Source: WM-3-3 sp041660045
Lineage (GTDB): Bacteria; Pseudomonadota; Gammaproteobacteria; Methylococcales; Methylomonadaceae
Length of the DNA: 64,000 bases
Direction of reading: 5' to 3'
Assembly (NCBI GenBank): GCA_041660045.1
Contig: JBAZXA010000009.1
Coordinates: forward strand, 1-64,000
The notes under the pieces are model-generated. The model was not told the DNA's origin, did no database searches, and saw nothing but the letters and a program-made list of their open reading frames with translations. Shown in pieces: positions 45,566 through 53,114 of this stretch. Position numbers and translations under genes: made by a program. Within the stretch, counting starts at the first letter, position 1; each line of letters starts with the position of its first letter.

Positions 45566-46198
45566 TCAAGGTGCCAAGCTTCTAAGCACCAGATTAGAGA
45601 CCGCAATAGCACGTTGCTGCAATATATCCGCATCGGACTGCTGCAACAGGATAGGATGAGAAAAAGGGTACAAGGTTTCAACAATTGCAGTAACCACCTC
45701 ATCCAATGGCGTTTTTCTTTCGAACTCTCCCGAGGCCCGACCATCTTGCAGTATTTTGGTGATCACTTCATATTTGGTTTCATGGTATTTAGTGGTCGCG
45801 CACCAGCGCCCTTCAACCGCTGCCACTGTGATTTCATGTAACTTACGCTCATTGAAAAAAATCTCCAAGCCTTTGGTTAATAATGTTATATAGATATTCC
45901 TAAGGCGATTAGTTGCAGATAATTCACTATTGGCAACCTCGTGCATAGCGGTAATTATTTTACCTAACGACATCGAACAAATCGCCTCACCTATGGCTTG
46001 TTTAGACTCGAAAAAACGATAAACATAAGCACTAGAAACGCCAATAGCCTTAGCCAAATCCGCTACGGATGTCTTTTTATAACCGTATATCCGAAAATGT
46101 TCGTTTGCCGATTCAATAATTTGTATCCGCCGCTCATGGCTTAAAGGACCGCGTTGCCCAGTGGCCGCCTGAGTTGAATCTAGCGTTTCTTTTTTCAT
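45566..46198 (-). CDS. TetR-family transcriptional repressor
   Basis: The 210-residue regulator has an N-terminal helix-turn-helix (IIESANEHFRIYGYKKTSVADLA, AIGVSSAYVYRFFESKQAI). The ligand-binding C-domain is variable. It lies between the adaptor-pump genes and the divergent outer-membrane channel gene, and both promoters carry similar palindromes. Confidence 0.93.
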   Translation of the reverse strand: MKKETLDSTQAATGQRGPLSHERRIQIIESANEHFRIYGYKKTSVADLAKAIGVSSAYVYRFFESKQAIGEAICSMSLGKIITAMHEVANSELSATNRLRNIYITLLTKGLEIFFNERKLHEITVAAVEGRWCATTKYHETKYEVITKILQDGRASGEFERKTPLDEVVTAIVETLYPFSHPILLQQSDADILQQRAIAVSNLVLRSLAP

Positions 46199-46259
46199 TA
46201 TGCCCTACCCGTGGAATAGTTTTGAAGGAATACACCGATGTTACAGAATTATAAAAGTG

Positions 46260-46293
46260 TTGACAATGAGTAACGATTTTATATAATTGTTAC
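46260..46293 (+). promoter_or_regulatory. Promoter of the outer-membrane channel gene with TetR operator candidate
   Basis: TTGACA (46260-46265), 16 bases, TATAAT (46282-46287) is a near-consensus promoter. The inverted repeat GTAAC (46270-46274)-N14-GTTAC (46289-46293) spans it. Confidence 0.65.
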
Positions 46294-46316
46294 CAACAAA
46301 CACGTAAGGTAATCTC

Positions 46317-47768
46317 ATGAACAAACTGGCCAAAAAAGTGCTTCACCTCTCAATGATCACAGCATTAAGTGGCTGCATGGTTGGGCCGACTTATGAAAAC
46401 CCCAGCGAGTCTATCCCTAAAAGCAAATTTAATAATTCCTCAGCGGTTGAGCTTCATAATGCAAAAACCAATCTTGCTGATCTAACGCAATGGTGGAATA
46501 GCTTTAATGACAAACAGCTTACTCAAGCTATAGAGCAAGCGTTGCAGCAAAACCTCACCCTTAAGCAAACTCTGGCCAGGGTAACTCAAGCCCATGCCCA
46601 GGTCGCTAGTTTATACTCACAGTTACTGCCGTCCGGACAGCTTAACGCACAGGCAACAAAAGCCCATATCTCTGTCGATGATTTAACTGGACGGCTACTT
46701 AACGCCACACCAAACTTTAACCGCAATGTTGATCTCTATGATTTAAATGCTAGCGTAAACTGGGAAATTGACTTGTTCGGTGGCACACGCAGGGGCATTG
46801 AAGTCGCTACTGCAGACTATCAAGCCTCCCAAGCTTCTGTGTTTGCAACTCGTCTAGAAATCACTTCTGCCGTGGCACAGACCTATGTCACTATCCGTAC
46901 GCTCCAAGCGCGAATCGCTATCGCCAAGGAATTGGCAACAACCCAACTAAAATTTGTAGGACTACTCAATTTGCGGTACTCACGCGGCATAGCACCTGAA
47001 GCACTGTTAAAACAGGCTGAAGGCGCACTGGCTGAAATACAAGCCACAATTCCTGGGTTAGAAAATGCGCTGGAAAACGCTATGAATGCTTTCGATGTGT
47101 TAATGGGCAACCCGCCTGGAAGCAACCGGGCGTCGCTTGAACATATTCAGGCAATTCCTTCAGCACCCAGCATAGACACCGCCACCGGCCCTGCTGATCT
47201 ACTTAGGCGCAGACCTGATATTATCGCAGCTGAACGAAGATTAGCTGCGAGCAATGCCCAAATCGGCCAGGCTATTTCGGAATATTACCCAAAAGTCTCA
47301 TTAACCGGCCTTATTGGCACAATCACAACTCAGTACGGGGTATTGTTCAGTTCAGGTTCAAATCGGGCTGCCGGCGTTGTTGGTCTACGCTGGCGATTAT
47401 TTGACTTTGGCCGGGTAGCCGCAGAAGTGGCCGCCGCTAAAGGTATTAATGAAGAAGCCCTCGCATCTTATCGCTTAACCGTATTGAAAGCTGCTGAAGA
47501 GGTGGAAAACTCATTTTCAAGCGTAGCGAAAACCAGTGACCAACAACGTTTGCTAACTTCCGGAGAAGAGTCACTGACAAAAGCCCGGGAAGCCGTAGTC
47601 GCTGGCTATAAAAAAGGGGCGCTGAGCTTATTGGAAGTGTTAGATGAAGATAAACGCCTGCTGAAAATCCGCGATGCTAAGATCCAAGCGCAAGCGGACT
47701 CGGTGCGCGCCACCATCCAATCCTTCAAAGCGCTGGGCGGTGGCTGGGAAGGCCAATCATCCTCATGA
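46317..47768 (+). CDS. Outer-membrane efflux lipoprotein (NodT family)
   Basis: The 483-residue TolC-like channel has a lipobox LSGC (Cys20), followed by MVGPTYENP. Two OEP domains form the barrel and tunnel, with DLLRRRPDIIAAERRL and the repeated NWEIDLFGGTRRG / RWRLFDFGRV motifs. It completes the tripartite RND pump. Confidence 0.94.
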   Translation: MNKLAKKVLHLSMITALSGCMVGPTYENPSESIPKSKFNNSSAVELHNAKTNLADLTQWWNSFNDKQLTQAIEQALQQNLTLKQTLARVTQAHAQVASLYSQLLPSGQLNAQATKAHISVDDLTGRLLNATPNFNRNVDLYDLNASVNWEIDLFGGTRRGIEVATADYQASQASVFATRLEITSAVAQTYVTIRTLQARIAIAKELATTQLKFVGLLNLRYSRGIAPEALLKQAEGALAEIQATIPGLENALENAMNAFDVLMGNPPGSNRASLEHIQAIPSAPSIDTATGPADLLRRRPDIIAAERRLAASNAQIGQAISEYYPKVSLTGLIGTITTQYGVLFSSGSNRAAGVVGLRWRLFDFGRVAAEVAAAKGINEEALASYRLTVLKAAEEVENSFSSVAKTSDQQRLLTSGEESLTKAREAVVAGYKKGALSLLEVLDEDKRLLKIRDAKIQAQADSVRATIQSFKALGGGWEGQSSS

Positions 47769-47958
47769 GCCAAGACGCCGCGTCAAATTTAAATAATTAC
47801 CCCGTCCCTATTACATTTAGGCCCTATCAATAGCGGAATATTGCACAACCCAACCCATAAACACCAATACCGCTAAGAGGCGACATGGGTATAAGCACCG
47901 TAAATGCCCACATCACCGTACAACCCATTTCTTTTTACATTAAACCAACGACATCATC

Positions 47959-48110
47959 ATGAAGCTCAGTAACAATACCCTCTTTATTACTGGCGGTACA
48001 TCTGGTATCGGACGCGGCATTGCCGAAGCCTTCCACAAACAAGGCAATCAAGTCATCATCAGCGGCCGGCTTAAGTCGCTGTTAGATGAAGTCACACAAG
48101 CTAACACGGG
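47959..48110 (+). pseudogene. N-terminal fragment of a short-chain dehydrogenase
   Basis: The frame from ATG 47959 reads MKLSNNTLFITGGTSGIGRG, a clear SDR cofactor motif, then FHKQGNQVIISGR. Similarity stops at about 48110 and the frame ends at 48144. Tyr-x-x-x-Lys and the rest are missing. Confidence 0.7.
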
Positions 48111-48171
48111 TAATCGAAGGCGGCATAATCGATTGAAAATATAGTCCACAGACCTGTAATCGACAATCAAG

Positions 48172-48182
48172 TTTGACCCCTT
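48172..48182 (-). repeat. REP-like repeat, copy a
   Basis: TTTGACCCCTT, followed by CGATTTAATT, is one member of a dispersed family whose minus-strand form is about AAGGGGTCAGAC-x-CGATT. Confidence 0.5.
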
Positions 48183-48183
48183 C

Positions 48184-48428
48184 GATTTAATTAACGCCGA
48201 TGTGCGTGCCATCTCGATGCCACTGTGCGCACCTAACCTGCGTCAGCCCGCCCTGTTCATCCATTCGACTGACGACCCCATGTCATCCCCATCGAAGATA
48301 GCTTGGCTAGCACTGCTGCCAGGCCTAGAGCCCAACATCTACGCGTCGAAGAACTTGGTCATAAACGCATTCTTCGTGATCCTGCGGTAATGGCTGCGAC
48401 AATTGAATTTGTCACCACCTTTTACTAA
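48184..48428 (+). pseudogene. C-terminal fragment of an alpha/beta hydrolase, frameshifted
   Basis: One frame gives RQPALFIHSTDDPMSSPSKI, a typical hydrolase acid-residue region. After a frameshift near 48340 another frame gives EELGHKRILRDPAVMAA, with the catalytic His, then IEFVTTFY and a stop at 48426-48428. The nucleophile half is absent. Confidence 0.65.
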
Positions 48429-48453
48429 AAGTAAAATACCGCCAAATACCATC

Positions 48454-48618
48454 TTAAAATTTCATTTTTTCCGTCTCGAAAGTTTCAACGCCTATGTCGC
48501 CATAGGCAATTTCAAAAGATCCCAGTTTTATTTCACAAGCCATGGCTATTTTATAGCTAATGAGTTTTTCGCCCCAATAACCGTAAGCATCGTCAAATAT
48601 CAAAAGCCTTAGGCATCC
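48454..48618 (-). pseudogene. Possible coding remnant of unknown origin
   Basis: The minus strand is open without a start codon from an in-frame stop near 48620 to TAA at 48454-48456. It reads FDDAYGYWGEKLISYKIA and EIAYGDIGVETFE, which looks protein-like. I do not recognise the family. The remaining sequence up to 48792 shows nothing else. Confidence 0.25.
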
Positions 48619-48792
48619 CTATACTTGCCTAAGCACAGCTTATCGATGCGATAACCCCAGTTCGATGAAAAGATTCTAAAAATTCATACCCTTTAAATAG
48701 ACTAAATTTGAACAGGCAAATCACAAATATATTATGATTTTATAGCGTAAATTAACCGGTTAGCGGCAGCCCACACCAAGGAGGTTAGTCTA

Positions 48793-51144
48793 ATGAAAAC
48801 AACTTTACTGTTTCACCTCGATCAACATTGGGATTTTTTATTCCCCTCATTTTCTAGAGGCTGTTTTAACGAAAGCGACCGGATTTCAATGATCGCCGAT
48901 ATACTTGAAAAAGCCTGGCCCGACATTCAAAACGCCGTCACGGTGCTAGGCTTGGCTAATCAAGGTTGTGAACAAACTATCGCTATGGGTAAAACAACCC
49001 AAGAAAATGTATCCGGAGGCCTTAATACCAACCATTTTAAACGTGGGCAAGATCTTATTTTTCATGCCATTAACCAAATGCTAACCGCCGTAACCCCCGC
49101 TACCCTGCCTAATACGGATGAAAAACATTACCTCAATAAAACTATCAATGTCATCAACCCCTACTTGCTGGAAACCTCTGACCAACGGCTTCCCCCCATA
49201 CTGCGCACCAGCCCAGGGTCTTGTAATGTTTACCATATCGTCTGCAACGCATCTTATGGTGTCACTTATAAGGATGTCTATTTTGACAGCGCACAAAACA
49301 AAGTATTGGCTACCCGCGGGGATAGCTCTGGCATACATAACTTTTTAATCAACAATCCTATACGCGCGCTCACTTGGTATTACAACTATATTGTATCCGG
49401 CTTTGAGGATCCAAAAATTCGGATTGTTGAAATTCCCAATAGCTGCGCCGCTGAAGTTCTCAAACGGGTTAAACCGCAAAACAACGAATATACCGGCCTG
49501 CGGGTTTGCGATTCACAAAGCTACAACAGCATCGAATTTACTATAGACCGGCACTCGCCGCGTGAGAAATTGGTTTACGAACGTTTTATTGATGCTTTCA
49601 CCAATCTGCGCACCGTAAGCCGAGAAGCGCCCAAAACCGGCCCAGATGCGAGGGATGGCACCAGTTATACCATTGAAGAATTTTTAAGCGCGCTAGGTAT
49701 TAAATCCGCAGATGGCTACTTTGGCATGATGGGCGGCTTAATCAGCAGCACAAAAATGCCCGATAGCATGTCTGATAGCAGCTCACGTTTTGAGCGCTAC
49801 AGCAAAGTGCTTTTTCTATTGGAAACCCAGGAAAGGCTTGCAAAACAAGAAGTAGGTGATCGCAAAGAAGCCCTGTTAATCAAAACTTTTTTAGATGAAC
49901 TGATCTGGCAAAGCGTTCCAATAATCCACCAGCTACTCAAAATGATGCAAAAGACCAACCAATCGATAGTCTTACTGCACAAAAATAATCTTAAAGACGG
50001 TTACGATTTCCGCCTTGAACGCAGGTACACCGACAATTTAGTGCTCTATTCGGTGTTTGATTACCCTTGGTACGATGATGTTTGCAACCTATTAACAAAT
50101 ATATCTTCCACACAAAACCTAGCTTCTAAAGCCTTTATGACTGAGGCCATGGATAAGCACAGCGACAAATCTAAAGCCGGCCAATCTGTACGTTACTTTA
50201 AAGGCTTTATGGCTATGCCGACTAGTTTTGAGCTAACTCGGCCAAGCTTGCCTAACGCCTCTAGCACTCTCACCATCCCTAGCGTTAGCACGGAAAAATG
50301 GCTTTGGCGTAACGATATGACGCTGCTGGAATTATTCGGCTATGTTTTTGAAACCGTTAAACTGTTTAAGGGATACCGGGCTAAACTCGGCATCCCCACA
50401 ACCACAACTGAAAAGCAAGACTGCATCATAGAAACCGTGCGCACATTAGGCCTAGTGCATACCTTATTTCGCCCACTACACGACGCAGTCACCGCAGATG
50501 ACCTTAAGCTTATACAAGCGGTGCCACAAGACCTTAAACCACACAACCACTTCACGGGGAGTGTTACCCGAAAACGCGAAATTTATAACTTTCAAATGTT
50601 GGCAGATAAGCTAGTCCCCATAGGGCCTTATACCTCTGACCATAGTAATGCCGATGGCTTGCCTAAATTATTTATCCATCAGGATAAATATGCTTCGGTA
50701 GGAAACTTTAAGCCCGATACCAATAAATACAACAAACTGATTCAGCAAAACGACCTCTTTATGGGTGGCCTAAGCGGAACAACCCGTGACGAACTAATTG
50801 CCGTACTAGGCCTATTCCCGCAAGGGCAAGAAGATATACGCTGGGGTTTTTTACTATCCTATATGGGCTTTGCTTATCTTTTTAAATTTCATTCCGTCAC
50901 CGAAGTATTTCACCAAGCCGCCAATTACTTAGTCCCCGCCAACGCCAAAGCAAAACACCAAAAACTATCTGCCATCACGAATCTTAAAGAACCTACCACC
51001 TACAAAGGTACCCCGATCAACGGCATAGTAGACGTACTGGCCAGTGAATTACCCAAGTTTGATAAGACTAGGCTTATAGATTCCTGGGCTATTACATATT
51101 TGCAAAATACTAAGGTTGAGATACCTTGCCACTTTATTGATTAA
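48793..51144 (+). CDS. Unrecognised 783-residue protein
   Basis: I do not recognise this protein. It has a strong ribosome site (AAGGAGG, 8 bases before ATG). There is no signal peptide or clear membrane helix, so it is probably cytosolic. The sequence is of mixed composition with Cys-containing segments such as SCNVYHIVCNASYG, and a C-terminal half with DLFMGGLSGTTRDELIAVLG. It stands alone between gene remnants and REP-like repeats, next to vapBC. The accessory context suggests a phage-defence or conflict role, but nothing in the sequence proves it. Confidence 0.8.
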   Translation: MKTTLLFHLDQHWDFLFPSFSRGCFNESDRISMIADILEKAWPDIQNAVTVLGLANQGCEQTIAMGKTTQENVSGGLNTNHFKRGQDLIFHAINQMLTAVTPATLPNTDEKHYLNKTINVINPYLLETSDQRLPPILRTSPGSCNVYHIVCNASYGVTYKDVYFDSAQNKVLATRGDSSGIHNFLINNPIRALTWYYNYIVSGFEDPKIRIVEIPNSCAAEVLKRVKPQNNEYTGLRVCDSQSYNSIEFTIDRHSPREKLVYERFIDAFTNLRTVSREAPKTGPDARDGTSYTIEEFLSALGIKSADGYFGMMGGLISSTKMPDSMSDSSSRFERYSKVLFLLETQERLAKQEVGDRKEALLIKTFLDELIWQSVPIIHQLLKMMQKTNQSIVLLHKNNLKDGYDFRLERRYTDNLVLYSVFDYPWYDDVCNLLTNISSTQNLASKAFMTEAMDKHSDKSKAGQSVRYFKGFMAMPTSFELTRPSLPNASSTLTIPSVSTEKWLWRNDMTLLELFGYVFETVKLFKGYRAKLGIPTTTTEKQDCIIETVRTLGLVHTLFRPLHDAVTADDLKLIQAVPQDLKPHNHFTGSVTRKREIYNFQMLADKLVPIGPYTSDHSNADGLPKLFIHQDKYASVGNFKPDTNKYNKLIQQNDLFMGGLSGTTRDELIAVLGLFPQGQEDIRWGFLLSYMGFAYLFKFHSVTEVFHQAANYLVPANAKAKHQKLSAITNLKEPTTYKGTPINGIVDVLASELPKFDKTRLIDSWAITYLQNTKVEIPCHFID

Positions 51145-51251
51145 TCTAAACTCAGGCGTAATGGGCATGCGAAGCAAATATCAAGGGGGAATATCAAAGC
51201 GGCGGACTCGATTGCTTGCTGACTAAAGCAGCGCCTTTAAAATCAATCGAA

Positions 51252-51262
51252 TCTGACCCCTT
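51252..51262 (-). repeat. REP-like repeat, copy b
   Basis: TCTGACCCCTT within ATCGAATCTGACCCCTTGAT lies between the 783-residue gene and vapB. Confidence 0.5.
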
Positions 51263-51331
51263 GATCGAATTTATTTCAAAATTGGACATTTCCGGAAATA
51301 TTTTATTTACAACATAGCTCTCAAATTGGCA

Positions 51332-51357
51332 AAAGTATATACTCATAGATATACTTT
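51332..51357. promoter_or_regulatory. Operator candidate of vapBC
   Basis: AAAGTATAT (51332-51340) and ATATACTTT (51349-51357) are perfect 9-base arms separated by 8 bases, 24 bases before the vapB start. VapBC complexes bind such palindromes to repress themselves. Confidence 0.6.
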
Positions 51358-51380
51358 CTTGTTCTGTGAGGAGTGCATTA

Positions 51381-51665
51381 ATGAGTGACACCCGAATTGC
51401 GAAGCTATTTAAAAATGGTGCCAGCCAAGCCGTCCGCCTTCCATCCGAATTCCGCTTTGAGGGAGATGAGGTGTATGTCACGCGGGACGATGTGACCGGT
51501 GATGTTGTGCTGTCAACTCGTCCGGGAGCCAAAATTTGGAATGAATTTTTCGAGTTGGCCCATACCCTAGATGACACAACCGATTATATGACTGACCGGC
51601 CACTCAATGTTTCGGCACAAGAACGCGGCGTATTTGATGACGAACTGCATCAGGACGGCATGTGA
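51381..51665 (+). CDS. vapB: VapB antitoxin
   Basis: ATG at 51381 after GAGGAG gives 94 residues. The N-terminal AbrB/SpoVT-like domain has RIAKLFKNGASQAVRLPSEF, typical of VapB. The C-terminal part wraps the toxin in known complexes. Its stop overlaps the vapC start (TGATG). Confidence 0.92.
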   Translation: MSDTRIAKLFKNGASQAVRLPSEFRFEGDEVYVTRDDVTGDVVLSTRPGAKIWNEFFELAHTLDDTTDYMTDRPLNVSAQERGVFDDELHQDGM

Positions 51666-52066
51666 TGTTGCATATGTTGGATACCGATACGGCGAGTTAC
51701 CTTATCAAAGGGAAATCTCCATTAATCGAGGCTAAAGTAGCTGAACTTGTGCCATCGATGGTCTGTATATCAGTGATGACTCGCGCGGAATTGCAGTACG
51801 GGCTAAAACACCTGCCCGCTGAGCATCGTCTGCACTTAGCTGTTCGTCAGTTCCTAAAGATTGTCCGCGTGTTGCCTTGGGATAGTGATTCGGCGGATTG
51901 GTATGCAAGTATCCGCCACCAATTAGTCACTACTGGGCAACCCATCGGAGAAATGGATATGATGATTGCAGCGCATTCATTGTCAGCCGGGGCTGTCTTT
52001 GTAACCAACAATACCCGACATTACGAGCGTATCGAAGCGCCTTTAATACTAGAGAATTGGGTCTAA
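51665..52066 (+). CDS. vapC: VapC toxin, PIN-domain ribonuclease
   Basis: ATG at 51665 gives 133 residues. The PIN active site has Asp in HMLDTDTASYLI, Glu in TRAELQYGL and Asp in GEMDMMIAAHS, all present. VapC toxins cut tRNA or rRNA. A GTG start at 51662 is an alternative. The pair is complete and probably active. Confidence 0.93.
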   Translation: MLHMLDTDTASYLIKGKSPLIEAKVAELVPSMVCISVMTRAELQYGLKHLPAEHRLHLAVRQFLKIVRVLPWDSDSADWYASIRHQLVTTGQPIGEMDMMIAAHSLSAGAVFVTNNTRHYERIEAPLILENWV

Positions 52067-52215
52067 CGGCATAATAAGTGCCGGACTTCTAAAAAAACCC
52101 GTTAAGGAAAGTAAGCTTCCTAGGAACGTATGGCAACTGGTAAGCGGCCATTCAAGGGAAACTTTTGACCGCCCGCGCCCGGCCCAACAACGACTCTCCC
52201 CTTGCAGTTTGTATC

Positions 52216-52308
52216 AAAGGGGTCATATATCAAAGGGGTTGTTTGGAAACCAAACTAGTCTAACCCTTTTGATTACAGATTTAAATCGATCGAGTCTTAC
52301 CCCTTTGG
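52216..52308. repeat. REP-like repeat cluster, copies c-f
   Basis: Four related units lie within 93 bases: AAAGGGGTCA (52216) and AAAGGGGTT (52232) in plus orientation, AGTCTAACCCTTTT (52257) and AGTCTTACCCCTTTGG (52293) in minus orientation. The head-to-head layout resembles a BIME. The surrounding 52067-52327 holds no gene I can support. Confidence 0.55.
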
Positions 52309-52327
52309 TGTTCCTTTGATATTTGGA

Positions 52328-52996
52328 TTATTTACGATAAAGATTTTCATAAAACCCTTTTCGATTCAAAAAATACTCACATTCTTCACTAAAGTTATAA
52401 AACTTTTCTTCCGTTATTTTTATATATTTACCGGTTTCATTCGCCCAAAAAAATAACTCGCGGAGCAGTTTGATATTTGTAAATACTGGTTTTTCTTTAG
52501 TTTGAGGTGAATTTGAATACTCACCCCTAATATTTGTTACGTCAGAAAAACCTTTTTCAAATAGTATTTTAATGGAAGTTCCATCTTTTAGAGTTAGATA
52601 TACGCCATTGCGAGTATAAAAATCAGATTCGTGAACTTCCCCATCATTTGTTCTTATCAAATTAATTTTATATGGATAAAGCTTAATATTAGCTTCTTTG
52701 AGTATAATCCTCAATCGACTGATGTCTTGCTCATCGCTAGTAATAAAAGTACATCCATGTTTATTTAATATAACCTCATTAACTACAAAATGGTAAGGTA
52801 TACCTGTAGGCATCAAAATCACTTTCGCTTCGCTAATCGAATCAGGAATAACGATATGCTTAGTAATTTTGTTTTTATTTTGCTTGTGTTTACCTAAATG
52901 ATTTTCAGCTTGAACGCAATGCAAACCGATAATTAAAAGAAAAATCAGTTGTATGAATTTTGATCCGATTATTTGTATTGATATTTTAGCTTCCAT
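52328..52996 (-). CDS. Unrecognised secreted protein, AT-rich gene
   Basis: The 222-residue protein has an N-terminal signal peptide (FIQLIFLLIIGLHCVQA) and a basic HKQNKNK segment after it. I do not recognise a family. Codon use is strongly AT-rich compared with flanking genes, which suggests horizontal transfer. It is flanked on both sides by REP-like repeats. Confidence 0.7.
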   Translation of the reverse strand: MEAKISIQIIGSKFIQLIFLLIIGLHCVQAENHLGKHKQNKNKITKHIVIPDSISEAKVILMPTGIPYHFVVNEVILNKHGCTFITSDEQDISRLRIILKEANIKLYPYKINLIRTNDGEVHESDFYTRNGVYLTLKDGTSIKILFEKGFSDVTNIRGEYSNSPQTKEKPVFTNIKLLRELFFWANETGKYIKITEEKFYNFSEECEYFLNRKGFYENLYRK

Positions 52997-53056
52997 TCCT
53001 TCACCATTAATTCGTCTAAATTTAGTTTTTATCGATCACTACTAAGCTCAACATAC

Positions 53057-53070
53057 CAAAAGGGTCAGAC
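53057..53070 (+). repeat. REP-like repeat, copy g
   Basis: CAAAAGGGTCAGAC lies between the AT-rich secreted gene and the type VI-like operon. It marks the right edge of the repeat-rich segment. Confidence 0.45.
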
Positions 53071-53114
53071 GGCCATTATCTAGACTTTGTAGCGCATTGC
53101 TTATTGAATGCCTT

